From: Mixta tenebrionis
GTDB lineage: Bacteria; Pseudomonadota; Gammaproteobacteria; Enterobacterales; Enterobacteriaceae
Direction of reading: 5' to 3'
NCBI RefSeq assembly: GCF_006517625.1
Contig: NZ_VHQI01000001.1
Location: 440,180 to 504,179 of the forward strand
DNA: 64,000 nucleotides
In this document: piece by piece, positions 25,563 through 35,632 of the stretch
How positions within the stretch are numbered: position 1 is the first letter of the stretch
How the letters are laid out: every line of letters starts with the position of its first letter
Program-made: the position numbers and the translations under genes
The notes under the pieces: model-generated
Seen by the model: the letters and a program-made list of their open reading frames with translations, nothing else
The model's database searches: none
Told to the model about the DNA's origin: nothing

Positions 25563-26817
25563 GACTCGGCTCCTTCATACTATTCTCTGGTTCACGATCC
25601 CAGGTGAGACGGGGATCAAACGTCATGGCGGCAAACATTGTCAGGATCACCACTGCCGCGAAGAGTATCGCACCCGGCGCGGGATAAATATTCATTAACT
25701 GCCCAATACGTACCAGGGCGGAGAGTACGGCAATAACAAAAACATCGATCATCGACCAGCGGCCGACAAATTCCACCACTTCATAAATCAGATGCATCTT
25801 TTCGCTGTCGCGCCTGCCATGCCCGTTGGCATCCCAGCACAGCCAGCCGATAGCCAACATTTTCAGCGATGGCACCATAATACTGGCGATAAAGATTACC
25901 AGCGCCACCGGATAAGAGCCGTCGCTCCACAGCAGGATAACTCCGGCCATGATATTGGAGCCCATTCTGTCGCCCAGCGCCTCGGTTACCATAATCGGCA
26001 GGATATTGGCGGGAATATAGATAATAACCGAGGTAAACAGCAGCGCCAGCGTCCACTGCAGGCTGTGCCGACGACGCGCGTGCGCTATCGTCGCACAGCG
26101 CGGACAGAGAGAACGCTCGGCGGGCAGCACCGCAGTACAACATGGACAGGATCGCAGCCCCTGCTTCAGGCCGCTGATGCCGGCCTGCGGCCTGAACGGC
26201 AGCGGCGGCTGCGGAGCGATTTCCCGCCACAGCCAGCGTCGATCGACGCACTGAAAGGCGCGCAGCTGCAGCAGGCAAAACAGGCACCAGGGCAGAAAAC
26301 TGCTGCCGATGCCGATATCGCCGTAGGCCATCAGCTTAACGAAGCTAACCAGCACGCCAGCAAGGAAAATTTCCGCCATCCCCCAGCTTTTCAGCTTAAA
26401 CAGAATACGCGCCAGGCCAATACGCAGCGGCTGCGGCAACGGCAGCGGATTAACCAGCAGCAGCAGCGTTACCATGCAAAAAGCGGGCACCGCCTGCACG
26501 AACAGCATAAACAGCGTAGCGAGGCTGGCGTAATCTTCCGAAACCATCACCTGTGGGATCTCCATCAGAGTGATTTCGCTGCCCAGCCCGGAGACCTGCA
26601 TACTGACAAAGGGAAACAGGTTGGCCAGCAGCAGCATAAACAGCGCGGCCAGCGCATAGCCGGAGGGCCGCCTGCGCGGCTCGCTCCAGTTAACGATCAG
26701 GGCGGCGTGGCAGCGTGGACAGCTCGCCTTTTGCCCGATAGCAATCGGCGGCAGCCGCGTCATCAGGTCGCACTGCGGGCAAAGCATCCACTCTTCTGAG
26801 TGTTCGGAGGAACACAT
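25549..26817 (-). CDS. pqiA: PqiA, inner-membrane component of the Pqi system
   Basis: This 422-residue membrane protein consists of two PqiA domains. Each begins with a zinc-ribbon-like Cys cluster: CPQC...CPRC near the N-terminus and CPCC...CPRC near residue 225. Each is followed by about four transmembrane helices, eight in all. It is thought to feed lipids into, or receive them from, the PqiB tube. It is the first gene of pqiABC, and uup ends 15 nt beyond its start on the upstream side, so transcription could also read in from uup. Confidence 0.95.
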   Translation of the reverse strand: MCSSEHSEEWMLCPQCDLMTRLPPIAIGQKASCPRCHAALIVNWSEPRRRPSGYALAALFMLLLANLFPFVSMQVSGLGSEITLMEIPQVMVSEDYASLATLFMLFVQAVPAFCMVTLLLLVNPLPLPQPLRIGLARILFKLKSWGMAEIFLAGVLVSFVKLMAYGDIGIGSSFLPWCLFCLLQLRAFQCVDRRWLWREIAPQPPLPFRPQAGISGLKQGLRSCPCCTAVLPAERSLCPRCATIAHARRRHSLQWTLALLFTSVIIYIPANILPIMVTEALGDRMGSNIMAGVILLWSDGSYPVALVIFIASIMVPSLKMLAIGWLCWDANGHGRRDSEKMHLIYEVVEFVGRWSMIDVFVIAVLSALVRIGQLMNIYPAPGAILFAAVVILTMFAAMTFDPRLTWDREPENSMKEPSLDGK

Positions 26818-26832
26818 AGCCTACTCCCGCTC

Positions 26833-28743
26833 TCAGGCGCCGTTTTTCAGCGATTCAAGGTATTCCCAGCGTTCGAAAGCGCTTTCCAGCTGCTGCTCGG
26901 CTTGCGCCAGCGCATCCAGCACCGGCTGCGTTTTATCATGCGGCTGGCTGAAGAAACTGGCGTCCGCCATCTGCGCCTGCAGCTGCTCAATCTGCGCTTC
27001 CAGCGCCTCAAGCTGCTGCGGCAGCTGTTCCAGCTCACGCTGTAACTTATAGCTTAGCTTTGCAGCAGGCTGTTTTACCGCCTCGTTTCTGGGCGCTTTC
27101 TCCACCGGGGCCGACGCTTTTACCGGCGCGGCGCGGCTCTGACGCGATGCGGCACGCTGATGCTGAGCATCATGATAGCCGCCGACAAAGGCGCCGATAT
27201 TGCCGTTGCCTTCAAAAATCCAGCATTCGGTAACGGTATTATCTACAAACTGTCGATCGTGGCTGACCAGCAGCACGGTGCCCTGATAGCCATCAATCAG
27301 CTCTTCCAGCAGCTCCAGCGTTTCCACATCCAGATCGTTAGTGGGTTCATCGAGGATCAGCAGATTGCTGGGCTTCAGGAACAGGCGCGCCAGCAGCAGA
27401 CGGTTGCGCTCCCCGCCGGAAAGCGCGCGTACCGGCGTCATGGCGCGTTTCGGATGAAACAGAAACTCCTGTAGATAGCCGAGCACGTGGCGCGGCTTGC
27501 CGTTTACCATTACTTCCTGTTTGCCTTCGGCGAGGTTATCCATCACCGTACGATCGGGATCGAGGATGGCGCGGTGCTGATCGAAGTAGGCTACCTCCAG
27601 CTTGCTGCCGCTGTGTACGCGTCCGCTGTCCGCCTTAAGCTGGCCCAGCATTAGCTTCAGCAGCGTGGTTTTACCGCAGCCGTTCGGCCCAATCAACGCA
27701 ATCTTATCGCCGCGCTGTACCTGAGCGCTGAAATCTCTGACCAGCGTGCGATCGCCGATGCTGTAGCTGACATTCTCCAGCTCAAAGACGATCTTGCCGG
27801 AGCGGGACGCCTCCTCGACCTGCATCTGCGCCTTGCCCATTACCTCGCGGCGCTCCGAGCGTTCACGACGCAGCGCTTTCAGCGCGCGCACGCGGCCTTC
27901 GTTACGGGTACGACGCGCCTTGATGCCCTGGCGAATCCAGACCTCTTCCTGCGCCAGCTTGCGGTCAAATTCAGCGTTCTGCATCTCTTCGACGCGCAGC
28001 GCCTCTTCTTTGCCGGTCAGGTATTTATCATAGTCGCCCGGCCAGGAAACCAGCTTGCCGCGATCGAGATCGACAATGCGCGTCGCCATATTGCGGATAA
28101 AAGAGCGATCGTGGGAGATAAAGACGATGCTGCCCTGGAAGGTTTTCAGAAAGGTTTCCAGCCAGTCGATGGTTTCAATATCCAGGTGGTTGGTCGGTTC
28201 ATCCAGCAGCAGCACGCGCGGATTGCTGACCAGCGCTCGTCCCAGCGCCGCCTTACGCAGCCAGCCGCCGGAGAGCGACGACAGCTCCACTTCCGGCTCC
28301 AGGCCAATCTGCTGCAGCACGTCGTTAATGCGCGACTCCAGCTGCCACAAATTATGGTGATCCAGCACGCCCTGCAGGCGCGCCATCTCATTAAGATTTT
28401 TTTCGCTCGGATCGTTCATCACCACATGGGAAATGGCGTGGTAGGCCTTCAGATGTTCCGCCTGCTCCGCCACGCCTTCGGCGACAAAGTCATATACCGT
28501 ACCGGCGATATTACGCGGCGGGTCCTGCTGCAAACGCGCCACCACCAGATCCTGCTCGAAGATAATGCGGCCATCGTCCAGCGGCTGCTCGCCGTTGATG
28601 ATTTTCATCAACGTGGATTTACCGGCGCCGTTGCGCCCTACCAGACAGACGCGCTCATTCTCTTCAATATGCAGTTCGGTGTGATCGAGCAGCGGCGCAT
28701 CGCTGAACGAGAGATAAGCGTTGTGAATACTAATTAGTGACAT
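26833..28743 (-). CDS. uup: Uup, ABC-F family ATPase
   Basis: This 636-residue cytoplasmic protein has two ABC domains and no membrane segment. Walker A sites are GRNGAGKST (36-44) and GPNGCGKTT in the second half; the signatures are LSGGW and LSGGE. A C-terminal coiled coil (about 560-636) binds DNA in E. coli Uup. ABC-F proteins act on the ribosome; uup mutants raise precise excision of transposons. It is cotranscribed after rlmKL, with a 6-nt gap. Confidence 0.96.
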   Translation of the reverse strand: MSLISIHNAYLSFSDAPLLDHTELHIEENERVCLVGRNGAGKSTLMKIINGEQPLDDGRIIFEQDLVVARLQQDPPRNIAGTVYDFVAEGVAEQAEHLKAYHAISHVVMNDPSEKNLNEMARLQGVLDHHNLWQLESRINDVLQQIGLEPEVELSSLSGGWLRKAALGRALVSNPRVLLLDEPTNHLDIETIDWLETFLKTFQGSIVFISHDRSFIRNMATRIVDLDRGKLVSWPGDYDKYLTGKEEALRVEEMQNAEFDRKLAQEEVWIRQGIKARRTRNEGRVRALKALRRERSERREVMGKAQMQVEEASRSGKIVFELENVSYSIGDRTLVRDFSAQVQRGDKIALIGPNGCGKTTLLKLMLGQLKADSGRVHSGSKLEVAYFDQHRAILDPDRTVMDNLAEGKQEVMVNGKPRHVLGYLQEFLFHPKRAMTPVRALSGGERNRLLLARLFLKPSNLLILDEPTNDLDVETLELLEELIDGYQGTVLLVSHDRQFVDNTVTECWIFEGNGNIGAFVGGYHDAQHQRAASRQSRAAPVKASAPVEKAPRNEAVKQPAAKLSYKLQRELEQLPQQLEALEAQIEQLQAQMADASFFSQPHDKTQPVLDALAQAEQQLESAFERWEYLESLKNGA

Positions 28744-28749
28744 ACAGCG

Positions 28750-30861
28750 TTATTCCTTACCGGCGTGGGTAATCAGCCAGCAGTTATGAATGTGGCGGTT
28801 GCGGGCAAAATCCAGCGACTGCGTCCTGGCGGTGATCTCCTGGGCGCGCAGGCCGATAGCGGCCAGGCCTTCGTGATCCATTTTAAAACCGCGCTTGTTG
28901 TTAGAGAACATAATGGTGCCGCCCGCGCGCAGCAGGCGCTTCAGATCGCGCATCAGCTGCAGATGATCGCGCTGTACGTCAAAGCTCTCTTCCATACGTT
29001 TTGAGTTAGAGAAGGTGGGCGGATCGATAAAGATCAGATCGAACTGCTCGCGGCTTTCACGCAGCCAGCTCAGACAGTCCGCCTGCATCAGGCGATGCTG
29101 GCGTCCGCTCAGGCCGTTTAAGCGCATATTGCGCTCCGCCCATTCCAGATAAGTGCGCGACATATCTACCGTGGTGGTGGAGCGCGCGCCGCCCAGCCCG
29201 GCATGCACGCTGGCGCTGCCGGTATAGGCGAACAGATTGAGGAAATCCTTGCCTTTACTCATCTGCCCCAGCATACGCCGCGCCAGACGGTGATCGATAA
29301 ACAGACCGGTATCAAGGTAGTCGGTCAGGTTTACCCAGAAGCGCGCATTAAATTCGCTTACCTCGAAATATTCGCCTTTCTCGCCCAGCTTCTGGTACTG
29401 GCTTTTACCCTTTTGTTTTTCGCGCGTTTTCAGCACCAGACGATTGGTCGGCAGCTCCAGTACCGTCAGCGTGGCGCTGATCACATCAAACAGACGCTGA
29501 CGCGCCTTAAGCGCATCGATGGTTTTCGGCGGCGCATATTCCTGAATCACCACCCAGTCGGCGTAGCGATCGACGGCAACGTTATATTCCGGCAGATCGG
29601 CGTCATACAGGCGATAACATTCGATACCCTCCTGACGCGCCCATTTGTCCAGCTTCTTCATATTTTTTTTCAGGCGGTTGGCGTAATCTTCCGCTACCTG
29701 CGCGGGCATTCCTTCGCCGCTGCTCGCCGCCAGCTGATAGTTTTTCTGTACGCACTCCAGCGGGCCGTTTTTCGCTTTGAACTGGCGGTCGGCGCGCAGT
29801 TGCAAACAGCTCAGCAGATCGGGCGAGGCGCTGAACAGCGAGAGATGCCAGCCGCCAAACTGACTTTTCATGACGCGCCCCAGCTGGCTGTGCAACGCGA
29901 TCAGCGCCGGTTCGCTCTCCAGACGTTCGCCATAGGGCGGGTTGCTGATAACGGTGCCGACCGGCCCCTGCGGCAGCGGATTTTTCAGCTGCGCCACATC
30001 CTGTACGCCGAAGGTAAACAGCTCCGCCACGCCGGCGCGACGGGCGTTGCCGCGCGCGCGTTCCAGCACGCGTTCATCATTATCGTAGCCAAAGAAACGT
30101 GAGGCGGTCTGCTGCACGCCCTGACGGGCGCGGGCCTGCGCCTCATCGATCAGTTCGCGCCACAGCTCAGGCTGATGCGCTTTCCAGCCCCTGAAACCCC
30201 ACTGCCGGCGGTTCAGGCCCGGCGCGCGATCGCAGGCGATCAGCGCCGCCTCGATCAGCAGCGTGCCGGAGCCGCACATGGGATCGAGCAGCGGCGTGCC
30301 CGGCTGCCAGCCGGAGCGCAGCACCGTAGCGGCCGCCAGATTCTCTTTCATCGGCGCCAGCCCCGTCTGCTGACGATAGCCGCGCTGGTGCATGCCTTCT
30401 CCGCTCAGATCGAGCGCGATGCTGGCGCTATTTTTATTCAGCCAGACATTAATGCGCACGTCCGGCTGTTCACGATCGACATCCGGACGCGGCAGGTTTT
30501 TGCGGGTAAAGCTGTCGACGATGGCATCTTTTACTTTTAACGCGCCGAACTGGCTGTTGCGGATCGCCTCATTGGTGCCGCTAAAGTGGACGGCAAAGGT
30601 GCCGCTAATCAGGTTTGTCCAGTCGATGGCCTGGGCGCCAAGATAGAGATCGAGATCGCTGTAGACCGGGCATTCGCTCAACGGCAGCAGGATACGCGAC
30701 GCCAGACGGCTCCACAGCAGGCTGCGATACATTAAGCGATCGTCGCCCTGATAATGTACCCCGCCCTGCACCACCTGCAGCTCCTGCGCCCCCAGCGCTT
30801 CCAGCTCACTCTTCAACAGCTCTTCGAGCCCACGCGCCGTACTGGCAAACAGAGAATTCAT
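28750..30861 (-). CDS. rlmL: RlmKL, bifunctional 23S rRNA m7G2069/m2G2445 methyltransferase
   Basis: This 703-residue fusion protein has a THUMP domain (about 40-155), an RlmL methyltransferase ([24 protein letters not shown]) and a C-terminal RlmK methyltransferase ([26 protein letters not shown]). It modifies G2445 and G2069 of 23S rRNA. I chose the ATG at 30861 ([16 protein letters not shown]), which matches E. coli; an earlier in-frame ATG at 30918 would add 19 residues. It is followed by uup after 6 nt and divergent from ycbX. Confidence 0.96.
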   Translation of the reverse strand: MNSLFASTARGLEELLKSELEALGAQELQVVQGGVHYQGDDRLMYRSLLWSRLASRILLPLSECPVYSDLDLYLGAQAIDWTNLISGTFAVHFSGTNEAIRNSQFGALKVKDAIVDSFTRKNLPRPDVDREQPDVRINVWLNKNSASIALDLSGEGMHQRGYRQQTGLAPMKENLAAATVLRSGWQPGTPLLDPMCGSGTLLIEAALIACDRAPGLNRRQWGFRGWKAHQPELWRELIDEAQARARQGVQQTASRFFGYDNDERVLERARGNARRAGVAELFTFGVQDVAQLKNPLPQGPVGTVISNPPYGERLESEPALIALHSQLGRVMKSQFGGWHLSLFSASPDLLSCLQLRADRQFKAKNGPLECVQKNYQLAASSGEGMPAQVAEDYANRLKKNMKKLDKWARQEGIECYRLYDADLPEYNVAVDRYADWVVIQEYAPPKTIDALKARQRLFDVISATLTVLELPTNRLVLKTREKQKGKSQYQKLGEKGEYFEVSEFNARFWVNLTDYLDTGLFIDHRLARRMLGQMSKGKDFLNLFAYTGSASVHAGLGGARSTTTVDMSRTYLEWAERNMRLNGLSGRQHRLMQADCLSWLRESREQFDLIFIDPPTFSNSKRMEESFDVQRDHLQLMRDLKRLLRAGGTIMFSNNKRGFKMDHEGLAAIGLRAQEITARTQSLDFARNRHIHNCWLITHAGKE

Positions 30862-30985
30862 ATCATCACTTACAGTATTGGGAAAATTGTTGCGCATTAT
30901 AGCTAATCGCCGCCGCATGTCATAAAGTTAGCTTCCTTTTAAACGCAGATTCCTGCCCTGGCTGCAGTTAAGTTCGGAGAGCCTT

Positions 30986-32095
30986 ATGATTGTTCTGTCA
31001 CGCCTGTTTATTCATCCGATCAAATCGATGCGGGGATTACAGCTTTCGCACGCCCAGGTGAGAGAGAGCGGTCTGGCCTTCGATCGTCTGTTTATGCTGA
31101 CTACCGAAAACGGCACCTTTATTACCGCCCGCCAGTTTCCGCAGCTGGTGCAGTTTATTCCGGCGCTGCTGCCGGACGGGCTGTGGCTGCAGGCGCCGGA
31201 CAGCAGCAGCGCGACGCTGCGCTACGCTGATTTTCAGCCGCAGCAGGCTGCGACTGAAGTCTGGGGCAATCACTTTACCGCCCGCATCGCGCCGCCGCCG
31301 ATTAATGACTGGCTGAGCGGCTTTTTCCCGCATCCGGTTCAGCTGCGCTGGGTCGGCCCGGAAATGACGCGCCGGGTAAAACGTCGTCCTGACGTGCCGC
31401 TCGGTTTTGCCGACGGCTATCCATTTTTGCTGGTTAACGAAGCCTCGCTGCACGATCTGCAGCAGCGCTGTACGGCAAGCATCCGGCTGGAGCAGTTCCG
31501 CCCGAACCTGGCGGTTACCGGCGCGGCAGCCTGGGAAGAAGATCGCTGGGCGCGCCTGCGCATTGGCGAGGTGGAATTTGAGGTCGCGAAGCCCTGCAGC
31601 CGCTGCATTTTTACCACCATCAGCCCGGAGCGTGGGCAGAAGCACCCTGCCGGCGAACCGCTGAAAACCTTACAGGGTTTTCGCAGCGCGTTGGATAACA
31701 GCGGCGCTGTCGATTTTGGCATGAATTTGATCGCCCGCAACAGCGGCATTATTCGGGTCGGCGATACGCTGGAGGTACTGCAAACTCAGCCGCCGCGCCT
31801 GTATGGCGCGGGTAAGACAGCAGAGACGCTGGAAGTAGCAGCGGCGGCGGAAAGCCCTGTGACCATCCGCTACCGCGGCCAGCAGTTTAGCGGAAATAAT
31901 CAACAGGTTATTCTGGAACAGCTGGAGCTGCAGGGCCATCGCATTCCCTACAGCTGTCGCGCGGGCCTGTGCGGCAGCTGCGCAATGCGGCTGGTCTCAG
32001 GCGAAGTAAAGGCGCTGAAGCAGGACGCCGTGCGCGCCGACGGCACCGTGCTGAGCTGCAGCTGCATTCCCGCCGGCGATATTGAACTGGCCTGA
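30986..32095 (+). CDS. ycbX: YcbX, MOSC and 2Fe-2S ferredoxin domain protein
   Basis: This 369-residue protein has an N-terminal MOSC beta-barrel (about 1-85), a MOSC domain (about 95-265, with [11 protein letters not shown] holding the molybdenum-ligand cysteine) and a C-terminal plant-type ferredoxin with Cys324, Cys329, Cys332 and a distal Cys in LSCSC. E. coli YcbX takes part in molybdenum-cofactor-dependent reduction of N-hydroxylated bases such as 6-hydroxylaminopurine. It has the same length and sequence pattern. It is convergent with zapC. Confidence 0.94.
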   Translation: MIVLSRLFIHPIKSMRGLQLSHAQVRESGLAFDRLFMLTTENGTFITARQFPQLVQFIPALLPDGLWLQAPDSSSATLRYADFQPQQAATEVWGNHFTARIAPPPINDWLSGFFPHPVQLRWVGPEMTRRVKRRPDVPLGFADGYPFLLVNEASLHDLQQRCTASIRLEQFRPNLAVTGAAAWEEDRWARLRIGEVEFEVAKPCSRCIFTTISPERGQKHPAGEPLKTLQGFRSALDNSGAVDFGMNLIARNSGIIRVGDTLEVLQTQPPRLYGAGKTAETLEVAAAAESPVTIRYRGQQFSGNNQQVILEQLELQGHRIPYSCRAGLCGSCAMRLVSGEVKALKQDAVRADGTVLSCSCIPAGDIELA

Positions 32096-32107
32096 CGCCG
32101 CGCTTGC

Positions 32108-32653
32108 TCAGCTGGCCCAGGCGTAGTGCTGCGCCTGTTCGGCATGCCAGGGATGCAGGCGATCGTGCATAATTTTAATCGCATCGCCGAGCATCATCGT
32201 TTTACCGGCCAGCTGCAGCTGGGGCTGCGCCAGCACGCACAGCGCCGCGCTTTCTCCCGCCTCAATTACCAGCAGCCTGGCTTCTTCCCCGCTCTCGTCA
32301 AGGGTAACCGTAACCAGATCGCTGTCGCCCGGCTGCCAGCAGTGACGCTGACGCACGCGAAAATACCAGCTTTTCGGCATCAGCGGCTTCAGGAAACGGT
32401 AAGCAACCAGCGCGTTGAGCAGCAGCTCGGCGCTCTGTTCATCGCTGAGCGCCGCTTCGCGGCAGCTCTCCTGCCAGGTATAGAACTGCGCCGCATCGTC
32501 AACGCTGAATACAGCGTCGTTAAACGCGTCCGGCGTCAGCATTTTGCGGGAAAAACGCGAGCGAAACAGCATACCATCCGCTAAGTCGAGCATCATACGA
32601 TCCTGCTCTGCGTCGAAAAACCAACGCCAGTTGTCGTCAGGTTTTATCCTCAT
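32108..32653 (-). CDS. zapC: ZapC, FtsZ-ring-associated protein
   Basis: This 181-residue cytoplasmic protein (180 in E. coli) begins [14 protein letters not shown] and contains the ZapC two-domain core ([38 protein letters not shown]). ZapC binds FtsZ and promotes lateral bundling and Z-ring stability. It is a single-gene unit between pyrD and ycbX, with about 200 nt of A/T-richer upstream sequence. Confidence 0.94.
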   Translation of the reverse strand: MRIKPDDNWRWFFDAEQDRMMLDLADGMLFRSRFSRKMLTPDAFNDAVFSVDDAAQFYTWQESCREAALSDEQSAELLLNALVAYRFLKPLMPKSWYFRVRQRHCWQPGDSDLVTVTLDESGEEARLLVIEAGESAALCVLAQPQLQLAGKTMMLGDAIKIMHDRLHPWHAEQAQHYAWAS

Positions 32654-32852
32654 GGTTTGCCTTACTACAAGTTGAGGGTTCCGGAATTCAGGTTATCGCC
32701 AACCTGAAACAAAATATTGTTCATCAACCACGGCAGAAACAGAAACTATTCGACGCCGTAAATAACAGTTTTCCATTTGAGAACAAAGAATGTACAAAAT
32801 ATAAACCAGCCGGAAACAGATTAAAAGCCCCCGGCCAGATTCTTCAGGAAGG

Positions 32853-33863
32853 TCAGAGATGGGTCACAATCTCTTTGATCAAACCGGGGCCTTTATAAAT
32901 AAAGCCGGAGTAGATTTGTACCAGCGTGGCTCCTGCCGCTATTTTCTCGCGCGCGGCAATCAGAGAATCAACGCCGCCCACGCCGATAATCGGTAATTTG
33001 CCCTGCAGCTCCTGCGCCAGACGACGGATCACTTCAGTGCTGCGCAGCTGTACCGGTCTCCCGCTCAGGCCGCCTGTCTCTTCGCTAAATTTCATGCCGC
33101 TCACCAGCGAACGATCGAGCGTGGTATTAGTCGCGATCACGCCGTCAATCTGATGACGAACCAGGCTATCGGCAATCTGTACCAGCTCTTCTTCAGAAAG
33201 ATCGGGCGCAATTTTTACCGCCACCGGCACATATTTCAGATGTTTCTTTTCCAGCAATTTCTGCTGCGCCTTTATTGCCATCAGCAAATCATCCAGCGCC
33301 TCACCATATTGCAATGTCCGCAAGCCTGGCGTGTTGGGCGAGGAAATATTAACGGCGATATATCCGGCCAGCGGATAGACCTTTTCCATGCAGGTCAAAT
33401 AGTCCTCTTTTCCCTGCTCTACCGGCGTATCTTTATTTTTGCCGATATTAATGCCCAGCACGCCGTTAAAGCTGGCGCGTTTCACATTTTCCACCAGCCG
33501 ATCCACGCCGAGATTATTAAAACCCATGCGGTTAATAATCCCTTCGGCCTCCACCAGGCGAAACAGACGCGGCTTATCATTGCCCGGCTGCGGGCGCGGC
33601 GTTACCGTTCCTACCTCAATAAAACCGAAGCCCATCGCGCCGAAGGCGTCAATGCAGTCGCCGTTTTTATCCATTCCGGCCGCCAGGCCAAGCGCATTTT
33701 TAAAAGTTAACCCCATACAGGTTACCGGACGCGCCGCCAGGCGCTGGCGAATCAATCCTTCCAGCGGCGTACCGCTGATACGACGCAGCTGCTGCAGCGT
33801 CAGTTCATGGGCATGTTCTGCGTCAAGACGAAACAAGGCTTTACGTGCGAAAGGGTAAAACAT
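32853..33863 (-). CDS. pyrD: PyrD, dihydroorotate dehydrogenase (quinone)
   Basis: This 336-residue class 2 enzyme oxidises dihydroorotate to orotate with quinone as acceptor, at the inner face of the membrane. The N-terminal helix [14 protein letters not shown] is the membrane/quinone tunnel segment; [11 protein letters not shown] contains the catalytic serine, and VGGVDS and YSGF bind FMN phosphate. I used the ATG at 33863, with CAGGAGAG upstream; a longer in-frame start at 33911 would add 16 residues absent from the family. Confidence 0.97.
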   Translation of the reverse strand: MFYPFARKALFRLDAEHAHELTLQQLRRISGTPLEGLIRQRLAARPVTCMGLTFKNALGLAAGMDKNGDCIDAFGAMGFGFIEVGTVTPRPQPGNDKPRLFRLVEAEGIINRMGFNNLGVDRLVENVKRASFNGVLGINIGKNKDTPVEQGKEDYLTCMEKVYPLAGYIAVNISSPNTPGLRTLQYGEALDDLLMAIKAQQKLLEKKHLKYVPVAVKIAPDLSEEELVQIADSLVRHQIDGVIATNTTLDRSLVSGMKFSEETGGLSGRPVQLRSTEVIRRLAQELQGKLPIIGVGGVDSLIAAREKIAAGATLVQIYSGFIYKGPGLIKEIVTHL

Positions 33864-33891
33864 GGGCTCTCCTGAATTCCCGATGGCAAAC

Positions 33892-33905
33892 GGGGCGATA
33901 TTATC
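33892..33905 (-). promoter_or_regulatory. pyrD -10 region and C-run initiation site
   Basis: On the minus strand GATAAT (33900-33905) is followed by ATCGCCCCG, placing a run of C then G at the expected start point (33892-33896). E. coli pyrD uses C versus G start selection at this position to sense CTP/GTP. No convincing -35 is visible. Confidence 0.4.
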
Positions 33906-34107
33906 TGGCATAACGGCGGTAAAAAGCCAGAAATGTTAAATCCCGGCGCCAGTAAATCTGAGATTGCCGCCCGGCGCCCTGCTTTAGCGCAAAATTAGCT
34001 TTTTATTGCCGGATAAATCATTTAATCGACGCCTTCCGCTCTGCCACTATAAAGCCATTAGTTCTCAATACACCACTAATAATAACCTTAGGTTATAAGG
34101 AGTGACG

Positions 34108-34659
34108 ATGCGCGTAATTACTCTGGCAGGAAGCCCCCGATTTCCTTCCCGATCTACGGCGCTGTTAACGCTGTGCCAGCAGACGCTGGAAGGCTGTGGC
34201 ATCGAAGTGATCCCCTGGAACATTCATAACTTCCCACCGGAGGAGCTGCTCTATGCGCGCTTCGATTCGCCGGCGCTGCTGGCGCTGAAAGGCGATTTAG
34301 CGGCGGCCGACGGACTTATTGTCGCCACGCCGGTTTATAAAGCTTCTTTTTCCGGCGCGCTGAAAACCCTGCTCGATCTGCTGCCGGAGCGCGCGCTGGA
34401 ACATAAAGTAGTGCTGCCGCTGGCTACCGGCGGCACCCTGGCGCATATGCTGGCGGTGGACTACGCGCTGAAGCCGGTGCTGAGCGCGCTGAAGGCGCAG
34501 GAAGTGCTGCACGGCGTCTTTGCCGAAGACAGCCAAATCAGCCACTACGATCGGCATCCTGAGATCGGCGCCCTGCTGAACGAGCGGTTAAATGACGCCC
34601 TGACCACCTTCTGCTATGCCCTGCGCCAGCGTGAAACTCGCCTGGCACGGGCAGTATAA
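34108..34659 (+). CDS. ssuE: SsuE, NADPH-dependent FMN reductase
   Basis: This 183-residue flavodoxin-like reductase begins MRVITLAGSPRFPSRS, the flavin-phosphate loop. It supplies FMNH2 to the monooxygenase SsuD for sulfur release from alkanesulfonates. The ATG at 34108 follows ATAAGGAG; a GTG two codons earlier is less likely. It is the first gene of the complete ssuEADCB operon, with ssuA starting 10 nt later. In E. coli this operon is activated by Cbl under sulfate starvation; the 244-nt upstream gap would hold that control. Confidence 0.96.
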   Translation: MRVITLAGSPRFPSRSTALLTLCQQTLEGCGIEVIPWNIHNFPPEELLYARFDSPALLALKGDLAAADGLIVATPVYKASFSGALKTLLDLLPERALEHKVVLPLATGGTLAHMLAVDYALKPVLSALKAQEVLHGVFAEDSQISHYDRHPEIGALLNERLNDALTTFCYALRQRETRLARAV

Positions 34660-34669
34660 GGAGCAGCCC

Positions 34670-35620
34670 ATGTCTCTTTTCTCTCGTCAGCTTACCGCTG
34701 CCCTGCTGGCGCTGCTCGGCTTCAGCGCAGCCGCCCACTCCGCTCCGCCTGACGCCATCCGTATCGGCTACCAAAAAGGTTCCGTCAGCATGGTGCTGGC
34801 TAAAACGCACCGCCTGCTGGAGCAACGCTACCCCAGTACGCAAATTCGCTGGGTAGAGTTTCCCGCCGGGCCGCAGATGCTGGAGGCGCTCAACGTAGGC
34901 AGTATCGATCTGGGCAGCACCGGCGATATTCCGCCGCTGTTCGCGCAGGCCGCCGGCGCCGATCTGCTCTATGTCGGCGCCGAACCGCCCAAGCCGCAGG
35001 CGGAGGTTATTCTGGTGGCGGCGAACAGCCCGATCAAAACGGTAGCGGATTTAAAAGGCCATAAGGTGGCGCTGCAAAAAGGCTCCAGCGCCCACAACCT
35101 GCTGCTGCGCGCGCTGCAAAAAGCGGGCTTACAGTTTCAGGATATCCAGCCGATCTGGCTGACGCCCGCCGACGCGCGCGCCGCTTTCCAGCAGGGCAAT
35201 GTCGATGCCTGGGCGATCTGGGATCCCTACTATTCCGCCGCTCTGCAACAGGGCAACGTGCGGGTGCTGACCGACGGCAGCGCGCTGAGTCTCACCGGAT
35301 CTTTCTACCTGGCCAGCCGCAGCTATGCCGAAGCGCACGGCGCATTTATTCAGTCGGTGCTCGATATTTTCAGCCAGGCGGACGCCCTGACGCAGAGCCA
35401 GCGTGCCGAAAGCATCCGACTGCTGGCGCAAAGCATGGGGCTGCCTGAAACCGTCATCGCCAGCTATCTCGATCACCGCCCGCCGACGCGCATTACGTCG
35501 GTCAGCGCGCAAACGGTACAGGCGCAGCAGCGCACCGCCGATCTGTTTTACCAAAATCATCTGCTTCCCGTGAAGCTCGACGTCACCCGCCATATCTGGC
35601 ACGGCGCAACCGTACAGTGA
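34670..35620 (+). CDS. ssuA: SsuA, alkanesulfonate-binding periplasmic protein
   Basis: This 316-residue precursor has a signal peptide at about 1-25 (SAAAHSA). It is a type II solute-binding protein of the SsuA/TauA group: IRIGYQKGS, the NVGSIDLGSTGDIPP pocket loop, and AWAIWDPYY. It delivers aliphatic sulfonates to SsuBC. The ATG at 34670 is preceded by AAGGAGCAGCC. It is the second gene of the operon; ssuD follows after 12 nt. Confidence 0.96.
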   Translation: MSLFSRQLTAALLALLGFSAAAHSAPPDAIRIGYQKGSVSMVLAKTHRLLEQRYPSTQIRWVEFPAGPQMLEALNVGSIDLGSTGDIPPLFAQAAGADLLYVGAEPPKPQAEVILVAANSPIKTVADLKGHKVALQKGSSAHNLLLRALQKAGLQFQDIQPIWLTPADARAAFQQGNVDAWAIWDPYYSAALQQGNVRVLTDGSALSLTGSFYLASRSYAEAHGAFIQSVLDIFSQADALTQSQRAESIRLLAQSMGLPETVIASYLDHRPPTRITSVSAQTVQAQQRTADLFYQNHLLPVKLDVTRHIWHGATVQ

Positions 35621-35632
35621 AAGGAGAATATC

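Noticed and set aside
24483-25607. A 374-codon ORF antisense to pqiB
   Set aside because: It lies wholly opposite a well-conserved gene, has no recognisable family and is rich in His/Arg/Gln, as expected of an antisense shadow in GC-rich DNA.
29203-30102. A 299-codon ORF antisense to rlmKL
   Set aside because: It is antisense shadow of a conserved methyltransferase; no ribosome-binding site or known domain.
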